The translations under genes were made by a program, and so were the position numbers. From Cryptomeria japonica (taxonomy: Eukaryota > Streptophyta > Pinopsida > Cupressales > Cupressaceae): a stretch of DNA of 64,000 bases. The notes below the pieces were generated by a model, which saw nothing but the letters and a program-made list of their open reading frames with translations, searched no databases and was not told where the DNA came from. The stretch spans positions 26,545,406 through 26,609,405 of the forward strand of contig NC_081409.1 in the NCBI RefSeq assembly GCF_030272615.1. Reading direction: 5' to 3'. Positions 35,726 through 47,442 of this stretch are shown here, piece after piece; the first letter of the stretch is position 1, and each line of letters begins with the position of its first letter.

Positions 35726-37230
35726 TGAAATCAAAACTTAATCTTAATTCAACATTATCTAATTGTTAGTTAACATAATTATTTAGTAATATCATAACTT
35801 AACATTTATTTATTATCTATTTAACCTATATATCTATCTAGTGATCTAATAAATCTAACACTGGCTATATTTGTCTATGGGAAGATGATCTCTCAAATGT
35901 AGTCCGTCCTTATTTCTGTTGAAGTAACATAGACAAGTGGTTTCAAAAAAAGTAATAATATCAAAATCATATTGATACCTAATTGTACAAATGTGATGAT
36001 TATATACACAATTTCTTCCTATACTAAAAGTTCACAACTAAGAGTATCTATAACAAGCTAATTTTATTTCTTCTTTCTCATTTATTATTAACCATTTTTC
36101 CCACATCCCATCTATGATGAGAAAAATCATAAATACCATTTGAGGCATTCAACACAAGCAATTGGACTTATTGGTCCAAAGTCAACTAGATAAATTATAA
36201 GTGAGAGAATTCATAACCAATTCCTCCATTTAATAGATAACAACACAATTGTTTTAGAATGGAATAAAACACAACAAAAAATGATCTAACAATGTATCGA
36301 TTCCTAGAGAAAATCTCATTGAAATTATGGCAAGTGACTTACCACAAGGTCATGCACAAAATGTGTCATATTATCAATAATGTCTATAAGAAAAAAATGA
36401 TAGAGTAGGAAAAACATTATGAAACCCCACCAAAGAATTTTTATTTTTTTAATAAGACGAGTCAAAATCAATATTCCCACAAATACTACTTCAATATATT
36501 CATGGTAAATAAAAACTAGACTTAAACATATCAAGATTTTAGAGCTAGTAGATTCTTGAGCTCGAGATAAGATATTTGTAGCCTTTTAATGAAAATAATG
36601 GTTGAGTACAAATTTGTTTTTAGATTTGAGGTGAGGAATGCTTCAAAGTCATTGACATATATTATTTTTGATGTGAAACAATTTTTTTAATGAAAACTAC
36701 AACAACTAGTAGTTATTTATTAAAATTTAATATTATATTTAATATGTACACATATTAACGTATAGGTTGAGTGTTCAAAGAGACAATAGTTTTAAAGTTA
36801 GCAATGCAATTTTATTAAAGTTACAATTCAATTTCAAATTAATTTATTATGGCACCTCACAATAGAAAATAATTATTATATATAATAATGCTCGCCATTC
36901 AAGCCACTAATAGAGTTGAAATTTAATCCAAAGAATTAAATGTCTTAGAGATGTGATTTAGAAAAAAGTTAAATAATAATTTTACTTTTGCATGGCTTTT
37001 TCCAACATAAATCAATATAAAGAAAGATAAATGACAATTTTAGAATGATTTAAAATAGAAAATTAATTGTAAATTATAAGATGGTTGTTCAATTTTCTAA
37101 TTTTATGTGTTCATCATCATCACCTAAACTAATGAAAAAATGAATGCAAAGAATACATTGATATTCTTATGAGAACTAATAAAAATAAATAAAATTAAAA
37201 CATGAAACAAAATAAACACAAATAATCATA

Positions 37231-37233
<3 letters not shown>

Positions 37234-37262
<29 letters not shown>
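37234..37262. repeat. (AT)n microsatellite
   Basis: About 14 AT units without interruption. Confidence 0.95.
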
Positions 37263-37265
<3 letters not shown>

Positions 37266-38546
37266 GAAATCCGTAGGGATAAACTATGGAGATACAAAAT
37301 AAACACATATATTTTATGAGGGGGAATTAGTACAATTGCAGTAATTCATCTAGAGTTTAGCTCAAGACAAGGCGAGCCCCTCTATAAACTTTTCATGCTA
37401 CAACATGAACTAATTATAAAAGTAGGAAACGAACAGGAACAAATTGAATCTTAGACTTACATTAAAGAACCCAAAATCTTAGCAGAACCTTACCAACTAT
37501 TTGAACTAAAAAAAAACCCTAACTTAAAAATATAATTTATTATATCATTAAAATATTCTACCAAAATAAACATAGAATTGTATACATCTACTGATTTCAC
37601 CATTAGAAAGACAAAACGTTAAACTAGGTTATTAATGCATACTGTATGAAAGCACACCATACCAATCTAGTCAAACCAATGGTGGTGGCTGTCATGACTT
37701 TCCCATTCAACCACACATTGTTTCAACCATACACAAAAATTCAACGCTAAATATAATATTGCGAAGGAAATTCTTGACTGCAAAATATCCCCATCTTTTT
37801 GTCCCATTCAAGAGTTGCATTTATGCTTTGGTGGGTGAGAGTGGACAAAAATTTCATTACAGTTGAAGCACCAATTCCCTCATTTTTCTTCATTCTAATC
37901 CACTTGGAATCTTGGCATTATGTGAAAATATACACAGATGACAAGATCTGTAATAACATGCTGACGCATTACATAGGTACTGCCCATTTAAGTCATTATT
38001 GAGTCCCAGGAATCAAATTCAACAATGAGTAATCATGTGCATTATTTCCCACTTTTTGAATATGATTTAAAATTATGTCCCCACAGACCAACATCCATTT
38101 TCTTTATATAAAATATCTGTATTTTTCTGAGTCAGACTATTCCTTTGAGAAGTTTAAGCCACAAAGGAAGAACACTGTTTCTAAAAGAGCACACCAATTT
38201 CGAAAAAAATTGCATAAACTTCTGAATAAAATTATTTTATATGTTTTCTGAATAAAATTATTTCTTAAGAGAAATAATAGCCAATGAGGTATAACAGGAA
38301 AAGATCATGTTTTAAAGGAACCCACCATTTTTTAAGAAGAAATTAAGAACAGTAATCCTTGAACTGTGACATTGTGGCCTAGATGAATTCCCACCTACCA
38401 ACCGATGTGTACAGAAAGCTGTTATGGAAGAATATAATAATTTATGTAAAGCCACATATAGATCACATCGAAAATATATATCCACAAGTTAATTATTCAA
38501 AAGAAGCAAGCCCCCATGTACAAAATGTTGGAATTTGAACATGATG

Positions 38547-38809
38547 TATATATACAATTAGTATACCCATAGTAAAAAGTAAATTTCTGGGGGAAAAAAG
38601 TATACCCACCAGCAGAGAGCTTGCTTTGTACATACCTACAACTGATTTCTATAAAGTCAATGCAGCAGCCAGCGAGTTGTTATCCAGTTCTTAGACTACA
38701 TTAAGATGGTGAGTACCCACGTACCAACAACCTCTGAAAGCACAGTGCTTGAACTTTGAAGAACATAAATAATGCGTACGCACACATTTTCATCATAGAT
38801 CTATATATT
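38547..38809 (+). promoter_or_regulatory. Candidate TATA boxes upstream of the LHT8-like gene
   Basis: TATATATA at 38547-38554 would give a 5' untranslated region of roughly 260 bases. TATATATT at 38802-38809 lies only 37 bases before the ATG and would leave almost none, so the first is the better candidate. AT-rich sequence gives such motifs by chance, so this is weak. Confidence 0.25.
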
Positions 38810-38845
38810 TGAAGTATACCCACAATCGTATCATAGTTGAGAGTC

Positions 38846-41800
38846 ATGGCTGGATCAAGAGATGTCCAGGAAGCCAGCTTTAGACACCATGTTGTGACAG
38901 AGCAACAATCAGAAATGGAGGAGGGGAATGGAGGAGACCAAGTTATAAGAGAGGTTGTGTCAATTCCTCAGACTCCAAGGGGAGGTGGCACACCCAGTGG
39001 CACAAGGTCTCCTTATCACAGCAATCAGATGTCTAATGCACATTCACATGCAATAACACCTACTGGAACAAGGCCTCCTTCTGGTCTTGCATCTCCTTCC
39101 ATGTCAAGGTCTCCCCTTTTGAAGACACCCAAAACTCCCAGGACTCCCAGGACTCCCAAGACTCCAAGGACTCCATGGACCCCTTCTCTCAGCCCAATTG
39201 GGGCTCCCATGAAGAGGGTGCTGGTCAACATGAAGACTTACTTAGAGGATGTCGGGCATCTTACAAAGTTGAATCCTCAAGATGCTTGGCTACCCATTAC
39301 AGAATCCAGAAATGGAAATGCCTATTATTCGGCCTTTCATAATCTCAATGCAGGGATTGGATTCCAGGCCTTGGTGCTGCCTGTCTCCTTCACAGTTCTT
39401 GGATGGTATGTGATTTTTGTTTTAATGTTATTGCATGATCATTAGTTATAATGACCAGACTCTTGGAATTTTAGTGGTGACGTCTGCGACTGATGAAATA
39501 TGCCTCCTTGTCTTCGTAATGGCCAAGACATCTGAATTTTAGATGCTGGTGTGTGTGACTGATAAAGCATGGATCTTTTGTCTTTATAATGCCAGGCGAA
39601 ATCATTTGAAAATAAGAGCAATATGGGATAATTAAGCTTATTGGGAAGAATTTTTTGTTGAATTGAATGGTTATGTCCATTGAATTTCAGGGTCAGATAT
39701 CTGTGAATGATCAAAGAAAACCATCGCTTTTGTTTTCTTAATTTGGTTTTCGTAGGGAGGGTCTATTTCTCTATCTCTCTCTTTCGTTTTCATAATTTGG
39801 TTTTCTACTTGTTGGGATGATTGTGCCCTTGGAATTTCAATATCGGCATGATTATTGATTCAGGCTGGTCTTGTTTTGTTTTGATTGAGTTTAGACCATG
39901 TTATATATTTAATTATCAAGGCTGATGTCCCAATTTTTCTCTTCACTAGGTGGGATGTCCGATCCCTCAGAGCTTTAAGAGCACTATGTGGAATTTTGCC
40001 AAAGGTGGCCTCTTTTTGTTTTCAATCTCTGTTATGATGGATAGGCAATTTAAACTTTACTTAGGGTTAAAACTGTCACTGGTTACAGGAAACCCACTAG
40101 TATTCTTCTTTGTTTCCAGTCTTGCAACTTATTATATGGTCAGGCCCTTTGAAGTTTAAGAAGGCTAGGGAGGATCAACCGAGAGTTGTATTATATTGAT
40201 TTCTTGGTGAGCTGGAGTAATTAGTCCATCTGAATTTTCAAGGTAGTGATTCCTGTGTCTAAATAAGTCTTTTTCTACTCTTCTCCAATTATAGCTGGAA
40301 TAAGCAAGCCCTTAGAATTTAAAGAAGAATATAATCCTCTTCGTCCTCTTCTTGAGTTTTGGCCTTGTTGAGTTGTCATGGCTAGGCTCTTAAAGTTTTG
40401 CAGGTATTGATCCTCTGTGAATGGTCAAAATAGGCCTTTACTTTTGTTTTCTTACACCCAAATGGATTGGTCTGGCTCTGGGATAGCAGTATTAGAGGTT
40501 CAGAAAGGCTAGTCTTCTCTTCTTTTATTGTTTTACTCGGACTGGCAAATCATATGATTTTTGCATAGAGTTCTGTCTCTGATAATTTTATAAGTAATAG
40601 ATGTTTCTACTATTTTTTTCCCTGGCAATTGGATGGTGAAGAAGGTTATCAGTGATTGAGCAGGATAAGCATTCTTTTATTTTCACCCAGAGTTGCATAG
40701 TCGTGTCTGCTATTTTAAAAGTAATTGAAATCCTTATTTCTCCTTTCTTCTTAGTCACCTATCTGGGATGTTCAGGCTTTCTGTATTTCAGCAGATGTAT
40801 GGATGATCCAGCAAGGCTACTTTTCTTTTCCTTAGGGTTGAACGGATAAGCCCTATAAACTTTACAGAGAATGAAATTTGTGGCTGACCAAGGCATGTGT
40901 TATTCATTTCTGATATCTGTTTTCCCAGTAAAAATAACCGAGCCCTACAAATTTCGCAAGTGAGCCGGGTTACCAAATGTGCGTTTGTTTTCTTTTGACT
41001 AGTTAGAAAGGTTATGCCATTCAAGGACTTCTGTGCCCGTGTTTTGCTTTTCCATTTTTATTTTGCAATACTTTTGAATGGTCTAGACTGAAGAAGTTTA
41101 CAATTAATATCTGGGAGGGTACAAGATAATTCTTCTTATATTTCATTTTGATCAATAGTTGGAAAGGATATGTTCTTTTAATCCCCCTCGGACTGATGCA
41201 TGTGACCCTGCAAGACTGGTTTTGATTCTGCCCCTTTTCTTGGTGCAACAAGTTCAAATTACTAGGTGTCATGAAGTTTAAAAGCTATGATAGTGACCTA
41301 AAGTTTTAAGGATTTTAGAGGCATTAGTAAACAAGTGAGTGAACCCTCTTGAATTGACAAGTAGTCAGATCGGCCAGGTCCTTTGAATCTTGTAGATGGT
41401 TTTCAATTCTTTCTTTGCTATGAATGGTATTCTTATGCATATTTTGGAGGCCAAATTGATTTTGTGCTGTTGAATGAATTCAGGACATGGGGAATTATTT
41501 CTCTAGTTGTTGCTTATATCTGGCAACTATACACACTGTGGCTTCTTGTAAGATTGCATGAATCTGTACCTGGAAAACGCTACAATCGATATGGGGAACT
41601 TGCTAAAGCTGCTTTTGGTAATGACAAATATCTTTTTGTTTTCTTTATCAAATCAAATTACATAGAATCCCTCCTCTTCTTTCTGGACATACAAATGAAT
41701 AACGCTAGAGGAGTCCTCTAAATAGATGTGGGTATTCAATTAGTCTTAGTCGATTGAATATATTGAAGACAACCAAATCTTCTTGATGTATTGCACTTGT

Positions 41801-43797
41801 AAGAAGGGGATCCTTCTGTGTTCTTTTTAATAATCTTATATTGTCTGTGAAAGAGGGGGGCTTGATCTGTGTAAAATTTGCTAATTTTCCAGGTGAGAAA
41901 TTGGGTGGCTGGCTCTCCACTTTTCCAATCCTGTATCTATCAGGTGGCACTGCAATGGGACTGATCATTGTTGCTGGGGGCTCACTGAAATTGTTTTTCC
42001 AAATTGTTTGTGGCCCAACTTGTGAATCCAATCCATTATCTTCAGTTGAGTGGTATTTGGTGTTTACCTGCCTTGCTGTGGTTGTTTCACAGCTTCCCAA
42101 TCTCAACTCCATTGCATGGTTTTCTTTGATTGGAGCAGCAACTTCGGTCACATACTGCACAATGATTTGGGTTTTGTCAGTAAGCCAGCCTAGGCCTCCA
42201 AACGTATCTTATGATCCTGTCAGGGCTAAATCTGATGTTGCATCAGCTTTCACAATCTTGAATGCTTTGGGTGCCATAACTTTTGCCTTCAGAGGCCACA
42301 ATCTTGCTCTTGAGATTCAGGTGAGAACTTTCTTTACCCTCTCTTTTAGTACATATTGTTTAAGGATGTTTGTTAAGTACAGGTATGAAACCTTGCATTT
42401 CCTGGATATCTATGCCAAGTACACCCTCCATTCAAAAAGAGGAAAGCCAGATCATGTCAATTCTACATCCTTCTATTGATCTGGGCTCAATTTTTTATCG
42501 GCTTCTATATCCTTCTATTGATGTGCATATATAATCAGGCTAATATATTTTAAATTATAATAATATATCTTGAGAAGACTGACCGTTCAGTTGCATACCT
42601 TGTATATGCAGACACGCTGTAGTCCTAATCATTTCTCATACTAAGAGACTAGGAGCATGTGCTACAATGTTTGCTATAGTCCTACTTTATTATGGCAAGC
42701 AAGTCTCCTTTTTCCCTCATTAGGATTCCACCTCAATTATATTCATGGGCTTAAAAAAGGGGTAATCCAAAGCTAGCATCTACAACAATTGAAACCTCAT
42801 GTTAAAGATGCTTTTTGCAGTTTTAAACCGCTGTAGCATTTAGTATCTAGAACCTTGGGACAAGTTTTGTTTGCATCTGAAAATCAGTATAAGCATTCTC
42901 TTTTTGTACTGAATTGTATGATACTTTGAAATACAAGCTCTGAAAGGTCCCATAATGTTGGCTAACATCTGGATATTGGTTTTCAAGGTTATATTGAGGT
43001 TTTTTGAATTTTAGGATGGATGTTTCATGGATGATATCACCTGATCAGATTTTTCCCCTGTGAGAATGTAGGCAACAATGCCATCAAGTCTTAAGCATCC
43101 AGCCCATGTACCGATGTGGAGAGGAGCTAAGGTTGCTTATACACTGATTGCCTTCTGCTTGTTCCCTATTGCAATAGGAGGATATTGGGCCTATGGAAAC
43201 CTTGTGAGTTTATTTTTCTTAGTTTAACATGTTGATCAATAACAAAATATATGATTACAGGTTTTGCAACGCAATTGCTAGTATCTGAATGCAGTGTTGG
43301 TGTAAATGCAGATACCACAAGGAGGAATTTTGAATGCTTTATATGGATTTCATAATCAGGATATCTCAAGGGGACTTTTGGGCCTAACATTTCTTCTAGT
43401 TGTTATCAATTGCCTAACCAGCTTCCCAATTTATGCTATGCCAATTTTTGATGATTTTGAAGCTTCATACATCGGCTGGGCCAACAAGCCATGCCCCTTG
43501 TGGGTTCGAAGTGGATTCCGGATGGTTTTCACATTCATGGGATTCTTTTTTGGGGTTGCATTTCCTTTCCTCAATAGCTTAGCTGGTTTGCTTGGAGGGA
43601 TCACATTGACGGTGACCTTTGCATACCCTTGTTTGATGTGGATTATGATAAAGAAGCCTGAGAAATACAGCTCTAGCTGGTATTTAAACTGGGGACTTGG
43701 TATATTTGGTGTCATACTCAGCATAGCATTCTCAATAGGAGGTGTTTGGAGCATTGTTGACAGTGGCTTAAAGCTCCATTTTTTCAAGCCAAGTTAG
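38846..43797 (+). CDS. LHT8-like: Lysine/histidine transporter-like 8 (LHT8/AATL1-type) amino acid transporter
   Basis: Proton-coupled amino acid transporter of the AAAP superfamily, expected in the plasma membrane; the exact substrate is not known from sequence. Exons 38846-39405, 41484-41617, 41893-42320, 43072-43203 and 43312-43797 join with GT-AG introns (2,078, 275, 751 and 108 bp) into a 579-residue frame. ATG 38846 is chosen because the codons before it lack an ATG. Residues 1-115 form a disordered N-terminal extension rich in Ser, Pro and Thr, with a run of KTP/RTP units (93-113). The conserved part starts at SPIGAPMKRVLVNMK and GHLTKLNPQDAWLPITESRN, which I recognise as nearly identical in Arabidopsis LHT8. 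Hydrophobic segments follow to the C-terminus (IGGVWSIVDSGLKLHFFKPS), consistent with the 10-11 helices of the family. Nothing looks broken. It is the only intact host gene here and has no functional partners nearby. Confidence 0.93.
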
Positions 43798-45074
43798 CTA
43801 TCAAGAGGGTTCCATCTCCAATTCATTGGAACACCAATTGCAAAATCTAACATCATATCATGCTGTGGTTTACTTTTGACTTGTAATTCTTGGTGTTACA
43901 GTCCATAGGATGTCGCATCACTGTGCATAAATTATATGCACTTCAATGCCCGTTCATGCAGGTAGTGGGCACCATCTAGGCAAGATGTAATTGGTCCAAA
44001 GCGGTGCCACTCTGGAAGTATATTTTGATATGGTAGAATCCTTACTCTCTTTGGTATAAACAGTGACTCCATGATTCTTCATGTCAAGCAGATTTATTCA
44101 GCTTTGTGGTCAATTTACTTACATGTTGATATCTTTCCGTGTATGGGGTTTCCAATCTTTGATGTTCTTGTTGCCAACTACATGTCACCGAAGTATTATC
44201 CATACATACTATTTGAAATCTGTAAGGGTCTTCTAGCAATCTGTTCTGTTTTGTAAAGATCTACTTCTATTTCCTATGCAAAATCAAATTAGCATGCTGT
44301 TATATCTGTATTACAAAGCAGAAGATTGTGAATTCTGACCGTAAATTTGGTACTGGAAGGAACGTGGAACTTCTCATCTTCATAATAGTTGGAAGAATCC
44401 TTCGATTTGAGCATGGATAAGGACACTGGTTGAGAAATATTTGGGTACTTGTGTAATCAGCATCATATTTGCCTATACAATGTGTGCAATAGTTGTATCA
44501 GTTTTCTGTCTAGCCTAAAAGGCTCAAGATTATATGTGCAGCCCTTGTTACATTTTTGTTGTTTAAATTTGTGCAATTTGTACTGGGGAAACGGGAATTT
44601 TCATTTCAATTTGTTATGGCAACCAATAAGACTGTCAAATTTTGATATTTTTGAAAGTTCTGAAGATTTTTACACTGATATCTCTCGTACACATACAAGA
44701 CAGGCACAAATATAAATACTCTGTAACTGATTGTTATGAATAGAATCTAAAACAGGGGAAGGGAATCGGGGAGACTGTAATGTTGTCTTGTGGGGTGAAC
44801 AAACAATTATTAATAGTGGATTAAAAACATTGAAATTGAACTCGGCAAAATTAGTAAGCTCATTACGCCGAAGGCGTCTCCTAATATGAAGTGGACATCC
44901 TCATTTTGTGCATCGATGGTTGATATGTTCTTTAAAGCAGTGCAAGACGTTTGAAGGAATGAGTACCCTCCATTTTCATCTACAGCTTTAAGTGGACAGC
45001 GCAGTAGGCTTTTTCAGAGATGGAACTTTACATTGCAACTTTTCGACATACAAACACTTTGAATACGGACGCCC
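43798..45074. other. 3' flank of the LHT8-like gene
   Basis: No long open frame is seen. The first several hundred bases probably include the 3' untranslated region. I could not pick a polyadenylation signal with confidence. The rest is unremarkable AT-rich spacer. Confidence 0.45.
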
Positions 45075-45287
45075 TCAAATGTAAGCGCTGGCAGCAGAAT
45101 ACAGTTTCGAGGAAGAAGATTTTTTTTGCATTAACTCAGCTTTAACTTTGGGGTCTGCATAGTCGTGGTCGATATAAGGCAGGGCGTCTATGAATTCGTC
45201 TGAAATGCTGCCAATCCACTTTGACTGCAAATCGTCTGGTGCAGCTTCCAGCATTAATAGTTGCTTACTTCCCATCAATTTACACAA
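45075..45287 (-). pseudogene. N-terminal fragment of a SPF27/MOS4 (BCAS2) spliceosome subunit gene
   Basis: SPF27 (MOS4 in Arabidopsis, BCAS2 in animals) is a core subunit of the Prp19/NineTeen complex in the nucleus. This frame encodes 70 residues. The segment LLMLEAAPDD, then DALPYIDHDYADPKVKAE, matches the conserved N-terminus (usually DALPYIDDDYADPRVKAEVDR). After VKAE the match ends abruptly. A Lys/Ser-rich tail to a stop replaces the remaining roughly 180 residues of a normal protein. There is no GT donor at the break, so it is not simply a first exon. The start is ATG 45287 or the in-frame ATG at 45275. A TATA-like TATAAAT lies at 45317-45323, about 30 bases upstream, so some promoter sequence seems to have been copied too. 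Most likely a truncated duplicate; a short expressed gene cannot be excluded. Confidence 0.5.
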
Positions 45288-45453
45288 GAATCACACAATT
45301 GAAAACTATTGCAGAGATTTATAGAGACTTCCTACTATTACTGCAGTTTAAATAAAATAAATAAAGGGTATTTTTTTAAGGGCACATATCCCTGGCTTTG
45401 TCAACTAGGGTAGTCGCAAATACAATACCTAAACTAATTCCTTTATCTGTTAC

Positions 45454-45902
45454 TGTTGGTGTAAATAAATATTCATTTTGGATATTATTACATTTTATTT
45501 AAGTTAACTTAGGATAATGCATCTTTTCGTAGTTTGGATTTGAGACACTTAGGGAAGTGTGCACATAGGGATAGAGCTTGTAGGAAAAATTCCACCTTTT
45601 GTGGTCTTATTTTGCTGTTACACTCCACATTCGGTGGGTCATCCACCTCTTGTGGAATATTATATTATTTCTCCTATCCCCCTAGTATTTCTTACCTACC
45701 TTTGTTTCTCATTGAGCCACATGTCATAATTGTGTGCTCATACATCCATATGGCCTTGCCTATATAAGCAGGCCTATATTCATTGTATTGGTTAATCCAA
45801 TTGATCATTTGCATATCAATGAGAATACAGTTTTGTTCTTGTCATTCTATTGTCTTTCTTTTATGCTTTTCATTGCACCCTTGATCTTGACAAAATCCTA
45901 CA
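45454..45902 (+). repeat. 5' LTR of the plus-strand Copia
   Basis: 449 bp, TGTTGGTG...CCTACA. TATATAAG at 45761-45768 is a probable TATA box, followed by GCAGGCCTATATTC. Confidence 0.95.
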
Positions 45903-45914
45903 TGGTATCAAAGC
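45903..45914 (+). other. Primer binding site, initiator-Met tRNA type
   Basis: TGGTATCAAAGC directly after the 5' LTR, one base from the standard TGGTATCAGAGC. Confidence 0.85.
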
Positions 45915-46199
45915 TTATAGGGCTTCATTGATTAGTTTTTTGGAGACATTTTGGAGGTTTCAATTTTCGGATTTGGGGATCTTCATTTTTTGAGGTGTCA
46001 TACAGCGATTTGGACATCACTATTGAATCCAGGAGGCCTTTTCCATGAATTTCGACTATAAAGTCGACCTATTTTGGTGAGAATTTTTTTTTCCCCATTT
46101 TGGCTATTATCGTACGGATTTCGAAATTTTTTTTTATTATTTTCCGAAAAAAAAAATTTTGAAAAAAAAAAGGCGATCAAAAAAAAATATATTGTTTTT

Positions 46200-46790
46200 T
46201 GGGGGGTCCATTGACCCCCCCCCCCGTGCTCTCCGTACCCTGCGCTGTTGCAGGTTGGATTGTCGTCGTAGTACCGCGCTGCAGGACCAGTCCGCTGACG
46301 CCACCCGTGCAGCTTCTCGTTTGACGTCGACACCTGTGCAGTCCCCATCATCCGACGCCCGCACTGGTCTTCCGGTACCCTGCTGCCACCGGCCCAGTCC
46401 ACCGACACCGACGGCTCCACCAGCTCCCGCCCAGACCTCCTCTCGCCGGCCGCCCAGACCACCCGCCGGCCGCTATGCCTCCAACTCGCCACGCGGAGCC
46501 CAGTCAATTGTCGGGACCCCGCCACGCGGCATATACGGACGCCCATTCAACTGCCCAGACCCCGCCACGCGGCACACACGCAGCCCAGTCAGCTGCCACG
46601 TCACCCGCCACGCAGAGCTGACGCAGATCGCCACGTCAGCAGTCAGCTCCCCAGTCACCGCGCCACGTCAGCAGTCCGTACGGTACGGACGCCCAATCAG
46701 CAGGGAGGTGAAGTTTTCACGACGGTCATACGACCGTCAAATTTAAGCTCGTAAATTGCTGACGTCAGCGCTACATCAGCAGACTTTTGA
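46200..46790 (+). promoter_or_regulatory. GC-rich leader of the plus-strand Copia with repeated TGACG motifs
   Basis: About 500 bp of the untranslated leader is far richer in G+C than anything else in the window. It carries repeated GCCACGTCAGCA-like units and CCCGCCACGCGGC units. TGACG or its complement CGTCA occurs at about 46322, 46593, 46619, 46634, 46665 and in the palindrome TGACGTCA at 46760-46767. TGACG is the core of as-1 elements bound by TGA-class bZIP factors. Whether the sites work here is inference. Long open frames on both strands come from the scarcity of A/T-rich stop codons. Confidence 0.5.
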
Positions 46791-47340
46791 AATTTTTTGA
46801 CCCCCTCTCCATTGAGCTTTTCAGTTTTGCAGTCCAACTTTGAAAGGCCATATCTTGCTCATTTTTGCTCCTTTTTTTGTGCAATTTTTTTTGAAATGGG
46901 CTAAAATTTCGTGATCTTCGCAGTGGTGTGGTTATTTTCTGATTTTGGTGCACAGGTTTTTCAGAATTTTCGGATTCTCTCAGTTGTTCCTGTCCAATCC
47001 TCAATTCTACAACTTCAAAGGCCTCATTTGAGCTCATACGACCTTCTTTTCAGGTGCTGTTTTTTTTTAAAGTGCATGTTTTTTTGTCTACTTTCATAAT
47101 CTATGATCAGATTTCAGAGATTTTGAGTGAAAATTGTACTTTCAGATATTGGTCTTATTTGGCCTATTAGGTACTTGTAATGTGCTTGGATCTTAATTTA
47201 AATCTTTTGCATTATCAGTTTGAGTTTCTTTTGGCCTTATTGAGGCAGTTGTAAAATTGTAATCAGAAGTCCACTTTGCCATCTTTTGCAAGTGGCCCAT
47301 TGTATAGGCACTAATTATAAAGTGTCAAATCATCACTTCT

Positions 47341-47371
47341 TCTTTTTTTTTTTTTTGGGGGGGGGGGGTTC
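47341..47371 (+). repeat. T-run and G-run junction
   Basis: About 15 T followed by about 12 G in the leader, shortly before the gag start. Similar junctions occur at 25931-25960 and 46195-46206. Confidence 0.85.
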
Positions 47372-47442
47372 TTTGATTGAGTGAATTTGGGGGTTGTCTT
47401 GTGTGATTGTGCCTCTTTTTGTGCTCTTTCATTTTTGTTGCA

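Larger units (their letters stand above)
35726..38845. other. AT-rich spacer and probable upstream region of the LHT8-like gene
   Basis: No gene or element boundary is seen. It contains an (AT)n microsatellite at 37234-37262. The last 300 bp are the best place for the promoter of the transporter gene. Confidence 0.5.

Noticed and set aside
35726-35737. Possible second primer site after the old Copia's right LTR (TGAAATCAAAAC)
   Set aside because: Only 8 of 12 bases match the initiator-Met site and what follows does not resemble the leader, so a tandem LTR arrangement is not supported.
41383-41721. 112-codon frame over exon 2 of the transporter
   Set aside because: It is exon 2 read with parts of introns 1 and 2. 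The GT-AG sites at 41484 and 41617 and the family match define the real exon.
46159-46746. 195-codon open frame rich in Pro, Arg and Ser, and a frame on the opposite strand over the same place
   Set aside because: It lies in the GC-rich Copia leader, where stop codons are scarce by composition on both strands. The protein is low complexity and matches nothing I know.
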